A stretch of DNA of 64,000 bases from Streptococcus parapneumoniae (GCF_037076355.1 NZ_AP026968.1:884501-948500); one strand, 5' to 3'. Shown: positions 45,298-55,491, counted from the stretch's first letter. Program-made: numbers and translations. Notes: generated by a model from the letters alone, not told the origin.

Positions 45298-46581
45298 TTA
45301 GTCTTTATTTTCGTATGGCAAGATTAAGTTCAAGATGATTCCTGTCATGGCTGATAGGGCAGTACCTGAAAGTGTAACTGGACCGAGTTTAAGGATAGCT
45401 CCTCCAAGTCCAAGGACCAACATAGCACTTGCGATAATTAGGTTACGCATTTGAGCGAAATCAACACGTTCTTTGATCAAAACTTTCAAACCGTTGCTGG
45501 CGATAACCCCATAAAGAAGGATTGACATACCACCAAGTACAGCATTTGGAATGGTTGAAATCAAGGCAGTGAATTTACCAAGGAAGCTTAGGGCAATCGC
45601 GATAAAGGCAGCGTTACGGATAACTGAAACAGAAGCGATACGAGTCATACCGATAACCCCTGTATTTTCTCCGTAAGTTGTATTGGCTGGTCCACCAAGG
45701 AAGGCAGAAACAGAAGTTGCGATACCGTCACCGAGAAGAGTACGGTGAAGACCCGGTTCTTTCAAGAATTGACGACCACAGATTTGACCCAAAACAGTAT
45801 GGTCACCGATGTGTTCAGAAATTGTTACGATAGCGATTGGCAAAATAGCGATGGTTTCTGGACCGAAGTAAAGATTGTATTCTTTAAAGGCACCACCTGT
45901 GCTAAATGGCAAGTAGAAACCAGGAATCTCGAACCAGTTAGCTTTAAGAACTGGTGTAAAGTCAACCAAACCAAGGGTTAGTGCGAAGAGATAACCACCG
46001 ATAATGGCAAAGAGAAATGGAATGATTCGTAGGAATCCTTTTCCTTTTGTATTGATAAAGGCAGCAATCAAGAAAGTAACAACTGCTACAAGAGCATTTT
46101 TCCAATTTCCATCCGCTACAAGACCAGCGTTTGTAACAGCTGAACCTGCAAGTCCAAGACCGATAACAATAATCATAGGTCCGATGATGATTGGTGGCAA
46201 GAGTTTATCAATCCATTTTGTCCCTACAAATCGGATGCTGGTAGCAACAAGGACATAGACCAAACCAGTCAAGATAACCCCTGTTTGGGCAGCAGATACA
46301 TCACCACCCATTTCTTTCATAGCCAGTGACATAGCTGTGATAAAGGCGAATGAAGAACCTAGATAAACGGGAACTTTAAATCCAGTTGAAATCATGTAGA
46401 TAAGTGTTCCAACACCTGAAGCAAAAAGGGCAACAGATACAGGCATTCCCAAAATCAATGGTACCAAGATGGTCGCACCGAACATGGCGAAAACGTGTTG
46501 GAAACTAAGGAGAATTCCTTTTCCAGCCGAAGGACGTTGGTCAACGTCTAGTAACAAATCAACAGTTGATTCTTGTTTCAT
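45298..46581 (-). CDS. pyrP: Uracil permease
   Basis: 427 residues of the NCS2/UraA nucleobase transporter family, about 14 membrane segments, with SEHIGDH (proton/uracil-site Glu) and the GGPANTTYGENTGV motif. It imports uracil for salvage. The start at 46581 follows GTGAGGT; the longer frame to 46617 runs into the attenuator. Expression is under the PyrR attenuator at 46604-46715. Confidence 0.95.
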   Translation of the reverse strand: MKQESTVDLLLDVDQRPSAGKGILLSFQHVFAMFGATILVPLILGMPVSVALFASGVGTLIYMISTGFKVPVYLGSSFAFITAMSLAMKEMGGDVSAAQTGVILTGLVYVLVATSIRFVGTKWIDKLLPPIIIGPMIIVIGLGLAGSAVTNAGLVADGNWKNALVAVVTFLIAAFINTKGKGFLRIIPFLFAIIGGYLFALTLGLVDFTPVLKANWFEIPGFYLPFSTGGAFKEYNLYFGPETIAILPIAIVTISEHIGDHTVLGQICGRQFLKEPGLHRTLLGDGIATSVSAFLGGPANTTYGENTGVIGMTRIASVSVIRNAAFIAIALSFLGKFTALISTIPNAVLGGMSILLYGVIASNGLKVLIKERVDFAQMRNLIIASAMLVLGLGGAILKLGPVTLSGTALSAMTGIILNLILPYENKD

Positions 46582-46603
46582 ATAAACCTCACTTTTGGGC
46601 ATC

Positions 46604-46715
46604 AAAAAAGAGCCCATTATTTTACAGCAATAGGCCCTCAGAGTAAGACTTCTTTAAAAGCTAGATTTTAAAGAGTTTCAAATATTTCTGCGTCTTCGTC
46701 ACCTCACGGGATGAC
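46604..46715 (-). promoter_or_regulatory. PyrR-dependent attenuator of pyrP
   Basis: On the minus strand a PyrR binding hairpin, GTCA-TCCCGTGAGG-TGAC (46715-46698), is followed by an antiterminator region and a terminator GAGGGCCTATTG ... TAATGGGCTCTTTTTT (46639-46604). UMP-bound PyrR would favour termination before pyrP. Confidence 0.88.
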
Positions 46716-46737
46716 ATTAAAAACCTTTGCTTAGGAT

Positions 46738-46766
46738 AGTATAGCAGAAAAAAATGATTTTGTAAA
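46738..46766 (-). promoter_or_regulatory. pyrP promoter
   Basis: On the minus strand TTTACA (46766-46761), 17-nt spacer, TATACT (46743-46738) with TGC. The -35 lies inside the first unit of the 49-bp tandem repeat. Confidence 0.8.
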
Positions 46767-46868
46767 TCATTTTTTCCCGAGCCTAAAAATAAGAGAGCGA
46801 GGTTGATTTTGTAAATCATTTTTTCCCGAGCCTGAAAATAAAAGAGCGAGGCTGACTTTGTAAATATT
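46755..46868. repeat. 49-bp tandem repeat carrying a bidirectional terminator
   Basis: Units start at 46755 and 46804 with a partial third at 46853. Each full unit has TGATTTTGTAAATCATTTTTT and CCCGAGCCT ... AGAGCGAGG. AAATGATTT-tgt-AAATCATTT with A/T runs suits termination of rsmG (minus strand). Confidence 0.85.
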
Positions 46869-46883
46869 TTTTTACTAAAAAAT

Positions 46884-47597
46884 TTAAAGCGGGCGTTTAT
46901 TTGGCATGCCAGCCTTTCTTGGGTATTTGTTGGGCGTTTCTTTTTTCTTTTCTACCACTGTGATATAACGCGGATCTCCATTTGGTAGGGCGTAGCTGAG
47001 ATTGTCTTCGACCTTACTGAAGAGGAGGTTGAGGGCATTCTTAGCTTCAAATAACTCCTCAGGCGCATTGCTGGCCTTGAGTGCCAATAGTTTTCCGCCA
47101 ACTTGCAGGTAAGGAATTGTCAATTCAGATAAAACCTGCATACGGGCAACCGCACGAGCCGTCACAAAATCATACTGAGCACGGAAGTTCTTGTCTTGGG
47201 CAAAGTCTTCTGCACGTCCATGGTAGAAGTGGACACCGTACAAATCCAGTTCTTGAGCCAAAAGTTGGAGGAAGTTGATGCGCTTATTGAGTGAATCAAT
47301 GATGGTCACATCTAGCTGAGGATAGAGAATTTTCATTGGTAGACTAGGAAATCCTGCCCCAGCACCGATGTCAAGAAGTTTGATAGTTTCATTTGGAATC
47401 AAACCTTGAAGAATGGGTGCAATTGAATCGTAAAAATGTTTGAGATAAACTTCTTCCTTGTCCGTAATGGCTGTTAAATTAATCTTTTCATTCCACTCGA
47501 CCAAGAGCTCAAAATAGCGTTCAAATTGTTTTTTTTGCTGGTCCGAAAGTGGAAGGTTCTGCTTGGCAAGAAAGTTGTAAAATGTTTCTGGTTTCAT
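46884..47597 (-). CDS. rsmG: 16S rRNA (guanine-527 N7) methyltransferase
   Basis: 237 residues. SAM motif [14 protein letters not shown], then [10 protein letters not shown], and the family's VTARAVARM. It methylates G527 of 16S rRNA; loss gives low-level streptomycin resistance. The start at 47597 has GAAGGAAA upstream. The C-terminus is basic ([15 protein letters not shown]). Divergent from lemA. Confidence 0.96.
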   Translation of the reverse strand: MKPETFYNFLAKQNLPLSDQQKKQFERYFELLVEWNEKINLTAITDKEEVYLKHFYDSIAPILQGLIPNETIKLLDIGAGAGFPSLPMKILYPQLDVTIIDSLNKRINFLQLLAQELDLYGVHFYHGRAEDFAQDKNFRAQYDFVTARAVARMQVLSELTIPYLQVGGKLLALKASNAPEELFEAKNALNLLFSKVEDNLSYALPNGDPRYITVVEKKKETPNKYPRKAGMPNKRPL

Positions 47598-47624
47598 AGT
47601 TATTTCCTTCTTTAGTATCATCTT

Positions 47625-47657
47625 ATTTTACCACAATCATAAAAAATTTGATATACT
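47625..47657. promoter_or_regulatory. Divergent promoters of rsmG and lemA
   Basis: Minus strand TGGTAAAAT (-10 at 47630-47625) for rsmG; plus strand TGATATACT (-10 at 47652-47657) for lemA. Confidence 0.6.
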
Positions 47658-47690
47658 GGTACTAATCTAAAAGTAGAAAGGACTTATATC

Positions 47691-48251
47691 ATGACTTGGA
47701 TTATTCTTGGAGTTTTGGCTCTTGTTGTTATTTTTGTGATTGTTAGCTATAACGGTTTGGTTAAAAATCGTATGCAAACCAAGGAGGCTTGGAGCCAGAT
47801 TGATGTTCAGTTGAAACGTCGAAATGATCTCTTGCCAAACTTGATTGAGACTGTAAAAGGTTATGCCAAATATGAAGGTTCTACCCTTGAAAAGGTGGCA
47901 GAACTACGTAACCAAGTGGCGGCAGCGACTTCACCAGCAGAAGCTATGAAAGCTAGTGATGCCCTCACTCGTCAGGTTTCAGGTATTTTTGCAGTTGCAG
48001 AAAGCTATCCAGATTTGAAAGCTAGTGCCAACTTTGTGAAATTGCAAGAGGAGTTGACAAACACAGAAAATAAAATTTCTTACTCTCGTCAACTTTACAA
48101 CAGTGTTGTCAGCAACTACAATGTAAAATTAGAAACTTTCCCAAGCAATATCATCGCTGGAATGTTTGGATTTAAGGCAGCAGATTTCCTTCAAACACCA
48201 GAAGAGGAAAAGGCAGTTCCTAAGGTTGATTTTAGCGGTTTAGGTGACTAA
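47691..48251 (+). CDS. lemA: LemA family protein
   Basis: 186 residues: one N-terminal membrane segment ([15 protein letters not shown]), then helical LemA core with [36 protein letters not shown] and [13 protein letters not shown]. Function unknown in general; it is commonly paired with the HtpX protease as here. AGAAAGGA precedes the ATG. htpX begins 1 nt after its stop. Confidence 0.93.
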   Translation: MTWIILGVLALVVIFVIVSYNGLVKNRMQTKEAWSQIDVQLKRRNDLLPNLIETVKGYAKYEGSTLEKVAELRNQVAAATSPAEAMKASDALTRQVSGIFAVAESYPDLKASANFVKLQEELTNTENKISYSRQLYNSVVSNYNVKLETFPSNIIAGMFGFKAADFLQTPEEEKAVPKVDFSGLGD

Positions 48252-48252
48252 G

Positions 48253-49152
48253 ATGTTGTTTGATCAAATTGCAAGCAATAAACGAAAAACCTGGATTTTG
48301 TTGCTGGTATTTTTCCTACTCTTAGCTCTTGTTGGCTATGCGGTTGGTTACCTCTTTATGCGTTCTGGGCTTGGTGGTTTGATTATCGCACTGATTATCG
48401 GCTTTATCTATGCCTTGTCCATGATTTTTCAATCGACAGAGATTGTCATGTCAATGAATGGAGCGCGTGAGGTTGATGAGCAAATGGCACCAGACCTCTA
48501 CCATGTAGTGGAAGATATGGCTATGGTGGCTCAGATTCCTATGCCTCGTGTTTTCATCATTGATGATCCAGCCTTAAATGCCTTTGCGACAGGTTCTAAC
48601 CCTCAAAATGCGGCGGTTGCTGCGACGTCAGGTCTCCTAGCTATCATGAATCGTGAAGAACTAGAAGCTGTTATGGGACATGAAGTCAGTCATATTCGTA
48701 ATTACGATATCCGTATTTCGACTATTGCTGTTGCCCTGGCCAGTGCTATCACCATGCTTTCTAGTATGGCAGGCCGTATGATGTGGTGGGGTGGAGCAGG
48801 TCGCAGACGAAGTGATGATGACCGAGATGGAAATGGCTTAGAAATCATTATGCTAGTGGTTTCCCTCCTAGCTATTGTGCTGGCCCCTCTTGCTGCAACC
48901 TTGGTACAACTAGCTATTTCTCGTCAGAGGGAATTCCTAGCTGATGCTTCCAGTGTCGAGTTGACCCGCAATCCTCAAGGGATGATTAATGCTCTACGTA
49001 AGTTGGATAATAGTAAACCGATGAGTCGTCCTGTCGATGATGCCAGCAGTGCGCTTTATATTAATGATCCTAAGAAGGGTGGAGGGTTCCAAAAACTCTT
49101 TTATACCCACCCACCTATTTCAGAACGGATTGAACGTTTGAAACATATGTAA
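48253..49152 (+). CDS. htpX: Membrane zinc metalloprotease HtpX
   Basis: 299 residues. Two N-terminal membrane helices, the zinc motif HEVSH ([10 protein letters not shown]) near residue 140, two further helices, and [12 protein letters not shown] with the third zinc ligand. It degrades damaged membrane proteins. The start at 48253 gives the family-length protein; an in-frame GTG at 48244 overlaps lemA. Terminator follows. Confidence 0.95.
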   Translation: MLFDQIASNKRKTWILLLVFFLLLALVGYAVGYLFMRSGLGGLIIALIIGFIYALSMIFQSTEIVMSMNGAREVDEQMAPDLYHVVEDMAMVAQIPMPRVFIIDDPALNAFATGSNPQNAAVAATSGLLAIMNREELEAVMGHEVSHIRNYDIRISTIAVALASAITMLSSMAGRMMWWGGAGRRRSDDDRDGNGLEIIMLVVSLLAIVLAPLAATLVQLAISRQREFLADASSVELTRNPQGMINALRKLDNSKPMSRPVDDASSALYINDPKKGGGFQKLFYTHPPISERIERLKHM

Positions 49153-49157
49153 AAGGA

Positions 49158-49183
49158 ATCCAGAGGTCGTCTCTGGATTTTTG
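49158..49183 (+). terminator. lemA-htpX terminator
   Basis: ATCCAGAG-gtcgt-CTCTGGAT followed by TTTTG. Confidence 0.9.
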
Positions 49184-49196
49184 CTATGTTGAAAAT

Positions 49197-50723
49197 TTAT
49201 AAATCTTCTAAATTAACTACCTCCAAACCATGTTCTGTTAAGTGATAGATGCTTGAGCAGACTTCTTTTAAGAAACGACGGTCATGCGAAACAGTGATGA
49301 TACCGCCTGGATAGGTTGCAAAGAGTTTTCTGATTTGGGGTTGAGAAGTTGGAGAAAAGTTTCGTGTGGGTTCATCCAGAAGGAGAAAGTTTGGTTTTCG
49401 TAGCACTAAATCCAAAAGTAGGAGTTTGCCTTGTTGTCCGCCAGATAAGGAGCTAATTTGATGCTGCATTTCTGGATAACTGAAATTGAGACTGGCTAAG
49501 TGAGATTGGATTTTCTGTAGTTCCTCTTTTTCTCCAGTTTTGCTGAGGTAGGCTATTGGTGATAAATCCAATTGCAGTTTCTTGTGGTAATCTTGTGGCA
49601 TAAAACCAAGTGAAATCTCTCTTTTATCATTCATAAGTTGCTGTAATTTGGCTAACAGAGTTGATTTTCCAATACCATTTGGCCCGATGATACCGATTTT
49701 TTCTTGCCCACGGACAGTTAGTTGTAGTTCTTGCACCAAAATTCGCTCGCCAATGGACAAATTCTCTTTTTCCAGTTGGATTAAGACTTTAGAAGCCGGT
49801 AATGGCTGTATATCTGAGAAGAAAAGTCTGATTTCTTCCTCTTCAAGTGGTTTTTGGGTCATGGACTGAGCTAGCTTTTCAAAGCGTTTTTCTTGAGATA
49901 GAACATTTTTCATCTTTTTAGCCAATAGGCGACCGGCAGTACTGTCTTTGGTAGCTCGAAGTGCAGTTTCTACATTTTGCTTGACTCGCCGATGTTTTTC
50001 CATGGTTTTATCGTAGGTTCTTTGATCGTTAGCCGCTTGCTGACTTTGTCTGGCAAAATTAGCCTTTCTCTGCTCACTATAGCGGTCATAGTCTAAATGC
50101 TCTACTAACGTTTCTGCTTCTTTACGGTGTTTGACCAGTCGCAAGTGAACAATAGTGTCTGCCGTTTCAGAAAGAAAGTCCTCATCATGGGAGATGAAAA
50201 TAGCAGTTTGCCGAATCTTTTGAATCTGACTTTTTAGCCAATCAACCGTCTCAAGGTCTAGGTCATTTGAAGGTTCATCTAAAAATAGAATCTCAAAGGG
50301 TTTGGCTAACTCATGGATGAGCTGAATTTTCAAAGCTTCACCCCCTGATAGACTGCCAATCTCTTGGTCGCTTGCGAAACGATTGCTATCAAAATGCAAT
50401 TCCTCAGCCAAACGATAGAGGATACTGTAGTCTAAATCAATAGAATCTAAAAAGAAGTAGTCGTGTAGAGTTTTCTTTTTCAGCTCCTCGGGGAGTTTTT
50501 GAGGAATGTAGGCTAGTGATTGATGGTCAGACTGGATGTCACCCCTGATAGTGAAATCAGGCAAAGCTTCCCCCATTAAAGTTTTAAGTAAGGTTGATTT
50601 GCCATTTCCTTCCTCTCCAATAATAGCTACCTTTTCCCCATCCTGGATGGTCATGCTTAGATCAGAGACAAGGTCTCGTAAATCTTTGTTTTGTGTGATG
50701 GTCAGGTGATTGATTTTTATCAT
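49197..50723 (-). CDS. ABC-F protein, Lsa/Vml-like (ribosome protection type)
   Basis: 508 residues, two ABC domains without membrane helices, joined by a charged linker (about 195-300). NBD1: Walker A GEEGNGKST, signature LSGGEALKIQL, Walker B LFLDEPSNDLD. NBD2: Walker A GPNGIGKST, signature LSGGQQGKLLL, Walker B LLLDEPTRNFSP. The TRNFSP form occurs in Lsa/Vml-type ABC-F proteins that displace antibiotics from the ribosome. Whether it gives resistance here is inference, helped by the attenuator upstream. Start MIKINHL at 50723 with AAAGGG. Confidence 0.88.
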   Translation of the reverse strand: MIKINHLTITQNKDLRDLVSDLSMTIQDGEKVAIIGEEGNGKSTLLKTLMGEALPDFTIRGDIQSDHQSLAYIPQKLPEELKKKTLHDYFFLDSIDLDYSILYRLAEELHFDSNRFASDQEIGSLSGGEALKIQLIHELAKPFEILFLDEPSNDLDLETVDWLKSQIQKIRQTAIFISHDEDFLSETADTIVHLRLVKHRKEAETLVEHLDYDRYSEQRKANFARQSQQAANDQRTYDKTMEKHRRVKQNVETALRATKDSTAGRLLAKKMKNVLSQEKRFEKLAQSMTQKPLEEEEIRLFFSDIQPLPASKVLIQLEKENLSIGERILVQELQLTVRGQEKIGIIGPNGIGKSTLLAKLQQLMNDKREISLGFMPQDYHKKLQLDLSPIAYLSKTGEKEELQKIQSHLASLNFSYPEMQHQISSLSGGQQGKLLLLDLVLRKPNFLLLDEPTRNFSPTSQPQIRKLFATYPGGIITVSHDRRFLKEVCSSIYHLTEHGLEVVNLEDL

Positions 50724-50754
50724 ATGATTGCCCTTTCTAGAATGTCCATAGTGC

Positions 50755-50912
50755 ATAACAAAAAGCTCTACTTTACCTAGTAGAGCCCAAAGTCTATGTC
50801 AAAAAAACTCTATGAAAATGCCAGAAAAAAGAGCATAAAAGAGCACACAAAAAGAGACAAAAACAAGATCTACTAAATAAAGGTTCTTTATTTGATAGAC
50901 TTAGTTGTTCAT
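50755..50912 (-). promoter_or_regulatory. Transcription attenuator of the ABC-F gene
   Basis: On the minus strand: a mini-ORF (50912-50901), then hairpin TCTATCAAATAAAG-aac-CTTTATTTAGTAGA, then a terminator GCTCTACTAggtaaAGTAGAGC followed by TTTTTG (about 50785-50758), about 35 nt before the ABC-F start. This layout suits ribosome-stalling control by ribosome-targeting drugs. Confidence 0.75.
50901..50912 (-). CDS. Candidate three-codon leader peptide (MNN)
   Basis: ATG AAC AAC TAA preceded by AAGGGAG and, further up, GGAGG. The good ribosome binding site and its position just before the attenuator hairpins suggest it is translated as a sensor. Too short to judge by coding statistics. Confidence 0.5.
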   Translation of the reverse strand: MNN

Positions 50913-50943
50913 GTCTCCCTTACCTCCGAGTATTAGTATCTTT

Positions 50944-50972
50944 ATACTATACCTTTAAGGAAATTTTGTCAA
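50944..50972 (-). promoter_or_regulatory. Promoter of the ABC-F leader
   Basis: On the minus strand TTGACA (50972-50967), then TATAGTATAAA around 50957-50944. The exact -10 is ambiguous. Confidence 0.55.
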
Positions 50973-51168
50973 CAGAAAACTGGAAATTCTATGCTCTAAA
51001 ATCCGTGTGGTAGGCATTAGTAATGAGTTCTTTGTCTTCCATGTGAGTATCTTCCTTGCTCTGATGTATTCTTGCCTATAGTATAGAACTAAAAAAATGA
51101 CATAGTAAACATGTTAAAAACTCGAATGTTAATTACAAAGTTTGCTGTGCTGATTTGTAGCCTTTTCA

Positions 51169-51177
51169 TGGTATAAT
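51169..51177 (+). promoter_or_regulatory. Promoter of the DUF177-nth operon
   Basis: TGGTATAAT, extended -10, 28 nt before the DUF177 start. Confidence 0.65.
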
Positions 51178-51205
51178 CAAGAGAGTAAATCTTTATGGAG
51201 GAAGT

Positions 51206-51748
51206 ATGAAATTAAATATTCAAGAAATTCGTAAGCAGTCTGAAGGCTTGCATTTTGAACAAGCGTTAGATTTAGTTGCTGACCTACGTGCACGTAATCA
51301 AGAAATTTTAGATGTAAAAGATATCCTTGCAGTTGGGAAAGTCCAATATGAAGACCGTATGTATTTCTTAGATTATCAGTTGTCTTATACCATTGTCCTT
51401 GCTTCAAGTCGTAGTATGGAGCCAGTTGAGTTGGCTGAATCTTATCCAGTCACAGAAGTTTTCATGGAAGGCGCAACTAACCAGCTAGATCAAGAAGTTT
51501 TAGACGATGATTTGGTCTTGCCTATCGAAAATGGAGAACTTGACCTTGCTGAGAGCGTGTCAGACAATATCCTACTAAACATTCCTATCAAGGTCTTGAC
51601 GGCTGAAGAAGAAGCTGGTCAAGGTTTTGTGTCAGGAAATGACTGGCAAATCATGACAGAAGAAGAATACCAAGCCCAACAAGCGGTTAAGAAAGAAGAA
51701 AACAGTCCTTTTGCTGGCTTACAAGGACTATTTGATGGAGACGAATAA
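51206..51748 (+). CDS. DUF177/YceD family protein
   Basis: 180 residues: N-terminal MKLNIQEIRKQSEGLHFEQ, central acidic region with EVLDDDLVLPIENGELDLAE, the family's late NILLNIPIKVL. YceD proteins are linked to 23S rRNA/ribosome assembly and normally precede rpmF; here nth follows instead, overlapping by 1 nt. GGAGGAAG precedes the ATG. Confidence 0.85.
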   Translation: MKLNIQEIRKQSEGLHFEQALDLVADLRARNQEILDVKDILAVGKVQYEDRMYFLDYQLSYTIVLASSRSMEPVELAESYPVTEVFMEGATNQLDQEVLDDDLVLPIENGELDLAESVSDNILLNIPIKVLTAEEEAGQGFVSGNDWQIMTEEEYQAQQAVKKEENSPFAGLQGLFDGDE

Positions 51749-52377
51749 TGGTCTTGTCAAAAAAACGCGCACGAAAGGTGCTAGAAGAAATTATTGCTCT
51801 TTTTCCAGATGCCAAGCCCAGTCTTGATTTTACCAATCATTTTGAACTACTAGTTGCGGTCATGTTGTCAGCTCAGACAACAGATGCAGCGGTAAATAAG
51901 GCCACACCAGGTCTCTTTGCTGCCTTTCCAACGCCACAAGCCATGTCTGTGGCGACAGAGGGTGAGATTGCTTCACATATTTCTCGCCTGGGACTGTATC
52001 GGAATAAGGCTAAATTCCTTAAAAAATGTGCCCAACAGTTACTAGACGATTTTTATGGCCAAGTTCCTCAAACACGTGAGGAATTAGAGAGTTTGGCAGG
52101 TGTTGGTCGCAAGACAGCCAATGTTGTTATGAGTGTAGGATTTGGGATTCCAGCTTTTGCAGTGGATACTCATGTAGAGCGTATTTGCAAACACCACGAT
52201 ATCGTCAAAAAATCAGCGACACCACTTGAGGTGGAAAAGCGGGTCATGGATATCTTGCCGCCTGAGCAGTGGTTAGCAGCTCATCAGGCCATGATTTATT
52301 TTGGAAGAGCCATTTGCCATCCTAAAAATCCAGAGTGTGACCAGTACCCACAGTTATATGATTTTAGCAATTTATAA
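51748..52377 (+). CDS. nth: Endonuclease III, iron-sulfur motif incomplete
   Basis: 209 residues. Helix-hairpin-helix LESLAGVGRKTANVV contains the catalytic Lys (GRKTA), and AFAVDTHVERIC the catalytic Asp. It removes oxidised pyrimidines from DNA. The C-terminal cluster motif C-X6-C-X2-C-X5-C is broken: C190 and C197 remain but positions 200 and 206 are Tyr and Phe (CDQYPQLYDF). It overlaps DUF177 by 1 nt. Confidence 0.92.
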   Translation: MVLSKKRARKVLEEIIALFPDAKPSLDFTNHFELLVAVMLSAQTTDAAVNKATPGLFAAFPTPQAMSVATEGEIASHISRLGLYRNKAKFLKKCAQQLLDDFYGQVPQTREELESLAGVGRKTANVVMSVGFGIPAFAVDTHVERICKHHDIVKKSATPLEVEKRVMDILPPEQWLAAHQAMIYFGRAICHPKNPECDQYPQLYDFSNL

Positions 52378-52455
52378 GATGGGGTTTCAAAAGTTTTTGC
52401 TTGATTTTAGGCTCGCTTTGTGCTATAGTAATTGATAATTAAATATTCCTTTAAA

Positions 52456-53109
<654 letters not shown>

Positions 53110-53127
53110 AAAGCTAAAGGAGTAGCC

Positions 53128-54051
53128 ATGTCAGAAAATCAACAAGCATTGAACCATGTGGTGTCTATGGAAGACCTCACTGTCGATCAAGTGATGAAAT
53201 TGATTAAGCGAGGAATTGAGTTTAAAAACGGAGCTCAACTTCCTTATGAAGACCATCCGATTGTTTCCAATCTTTTCTTTGAGGATTCTACACGGACGCA
53301 TAAGTCCTTTGAAGTGGCAGAGATTAAACTGGGATTGGAGCGAATTGACTTTGATGTGAAGACTAGTTCAGTCAATAAGGGTGAGACACTTTATGATACC
53401 ATTTTGACTCTGTCTGCTTTAGGAGTGGATGTCTGTGTGATTCGTCACCCAGAGGTCGACTACTACAGAGAGTTGATTGCTAGTCCGACGATTACGACTT
53501 CCATCATCAATGGTGGAGATGGTTCGGGACAACACCCTAGCCAGAGCTTGCTTGATTTGATGACCATTTATGAGGAATTTGGTCACTTTGAGGGGCTCAA
53601 GGTTGCTATTGCAGGTGACTTGGACCACTCACGCGTTGCCAAATCTAATATGCAGATTTTGAAACGCTTGGGAGCTGAACTTTACTTTGCTGGCCCTGAG
53701 GAATGGAGAAGTCAAGAGTTTGCAGACTATGGACAGTTTGTAACCATTGATGAAATCATTGATCAGGTGGATGTCATGATGTTTCTCCGTGTGCAACATG
53801 AACGCCATGACAGTGGTGCAGTTTTTTCAAAAGAAGACTACCATGCCCAACATGGCTTGACTCAAGAACGTTACGATCGTTTGAAAGAAACAGCAATCCT
53901 TATGCATCCAGCTCCAGTCAATCGTGATGTAGAAATTGCAGATCACTTGGTTGAAGCACCAAAATCACGGATTGTCCAACAAATGACCAATGGTGTCTTT
54001 GTTCGAATGGCAATCTTAGAATCCGTACTGGCGAGTAGAAACGCCAACTAA
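53128..54051 (+). CDS. pyrB: Aspartate carbamoyltransferase catalytic subunit
   Basis: 307 residues. Carbamoyl-phosphate motif [21 protein letters not shown], and [13 protein letters not shown]. It makes carbamoyl aspartate from aspartate and carbamoyl phosphate. No pyrI regulatory chain is present, as usual for Gram-positives. AAAGGAG precedes the ATG. Confidence 0.97.
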   Translation: MSENQQALNHVVSMEDLTVDQVMKLIKRGIEFKNGAQLPYEDHPIVSNLFFEDSTRTHKSFEVAEIKLGLERIDFDVKTSSVNKGETLYDTILTLSALGVDVCVIRHPEVDYYRELIASPTITTSIINGGDGSGQHPSQSLLDLMTIYEEFGHFEGLKVAIAGDLDHSRVAKSNMQILKRLGAELYFAGPEEWRSQEFADYGQFVTIDEIIDQVDVMMFLRVQHERHDSGAVFSKEDYHAQHGLTQERYDRLKETAILMHPAPVNRDVEIADHLVEAPKSRIVQQMTNGVFVRMAILESVLASRNAN

Positions 54052-54100
54052 AACACAAGACGTTAAAAGACGCCAGTGAGCGTCCACGAGAGGTGAAAAT

Positions 54101-55180
54101 ATGACAAAGAGACTTCTAGTATTAGAAGATGGCACAGTTTTTGAAGGCAAGGCCTTTGGAGCAGATATTGATGTAACAGGCGAAATCGTCTTTAATACAG
54201 GTATGACCGGCTACCAAGAATCCATTACAGACCAGTCTTATAATGGACAAATCTTGACCTTTACTTATCCTTTGGTAGGAAATTATGGAATTAACCGTGA
54301 TGATTACGAATCCATCATTCCAACTTGTAAGGGAATTGTCGTTTTCGAAGAGGCGCGTCGAGCAAGCAACTGGCGCAACCAAATGACCTTGGATAAATTT
54401 TTGAAAGCCAAGAAAATTCCTGGTATTTCAGGGATTGATACGCGTGCACTTACCAAGATTATTCGTAAGCATGGTACTATGCGTGCAACCTTGACCCATG
54501 TTGGGGACAGTATGGACCATGTGACGGACCAGCTCCAAGCAACAGTTTTGCCGACAGATAATATCAAACAGGTTTCTACTAAAACGTCTTATCCAGCTCC
54601 AGGAGTTGGTTTGAGCGTGGTGCTAGTGGACTTTGGTCTCAAGCACTCAATCCTACGTGAACTTTCTAAGCGTAACTGTAACGTGACGGTTGTTCCTTAC
54701 TCAACAACGGCGGAAGAAATTCTCCATCTCAATCCTGACGGAGTTATGTTGTCAAACGGTCCAGGTAACCCAGAAGATGTTCCACAAGCACTGGATATGA
54801 TTCGTGGTGTGCAAGGAAAAATTCCAATTTTTGGTATTTGTATGGGGCATCAACTCTTTGCTATGGCAAATGGTGCTAAGACCTACAAGATGAAATTTGG
54901 TCACCGTGGCTTTAACCATGCAGTACGTGAAATTGCTACAGGACGTGTGGATTTTACAAGTCAAAACCATGGTTATGCAGTTAGCCGTGAGGATTTGCCA
55001 GAACACTTGATTATCACCCACGAAGAAATCAATGATAAGTCAGTTGAAGGTGTACGTCACAGATACCAACCTGCTTTTTCTGTTCAATACCACCCAGACG
55101 CAGCACCTGGTCCACACGACGCAAGTTACCTATTCGACGAGTTTATCGAGATGATGGAAGCTTTTAAACAATCAAACTAA
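54101..55180 (+). CDS. carA: Carbamoyl-phosphate synthase small subunit
   Basis: 359 residues. N-terminal carA domain ([20 protein letters not shown]) and class I glutamine amidotransferase with catalytic [10 protein letters not shown] and the His/Glu pair at [12 protein letters not shown]. It feeds ammonia to CarB. GAGAGGTGA precedes the ATG. An unusually long spacer separates it from carB. Confidence 0.97.
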   Translation: MTKRLLVLEDGTVFEGKAFGADIDVTGEIVFNTGMTGYQESITDQSYNGQILTFTYPLVGNYGINRDDYESIIPTCKGIVVFEEARRASNWRNQMTLDKFLKAKKIPGISGIDTRALTKIIRKHGTMRATLTHVGDSMDHVTDQLQATVLPTDNIKQVSTKTSYPAPGVGLSVVLVDFGLKHSILRELSKRNCNVTVVPYSTTAEEILHLNPDGVMLSNGPGNPEDVPQALDMIRGVQGKIPIFGICMGHQLFAMANGAKTYKMKFGHRGFNHAVREIATGRVDFTSQNHGYAVSREDLPEHLIITHEEINDKSVEGVRHRYQPAFSVQYHPDAAPGPHDASYLFDEFIEMMEAFKQSN

Positions 55181-55491
55181 GAACGAGTAAAAACTCGTCG
55201 GAGAATTTATGTAACTGAACTCGGACGGAAAGCTTGGAATTTAGAGAAATCAATTTGGATTGTCAATCCTTCCTTGGTTTCCTAAAATTCAATCGCTTTC
55301 TATTCGTCCTTTGTATCTTATTTAATGGCAACCCGAGAGTTGCCGAATAGAAAGGAGAAGATACATTGTTCGCGGAAGTGAACACGCCCTAAGAACTGTG
55401 TGAAAAAGATAAACATCGTCTTGACGCTGAAGGCGTCTGCACCGAGTTTCCTATTTTCACTGTGTTCTTTACGGGCTTTGTATCATAAACT
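55181..55491 (+). other. 311-nt structured spacer between carA and carB
   Basis: No gene recognised. Inverted repeats: CTTTCTATTCG (55296-55306) with CGAATAGAAAG (55344-55354), which encloses GGCAAC/GTTGCC; and AAGAAC(TGTG)TGAAAA near 55393 with TTTTCA(CTGT)GTTCTT near 55453. Other carAB pairs are usually tightly linked, so this could be an insertion or an RNA element. Confidence 0.5.

Noticed and set aside
50989-51042. 17-codon ORF on the minus strand upstream of the ABC-F promoter
   Set aside because: A weak AAGGAAG and a possible TATACT exist, but the frame is too short to judge and lies upstream of the better TTGACA promoter for the ABC-F leader.
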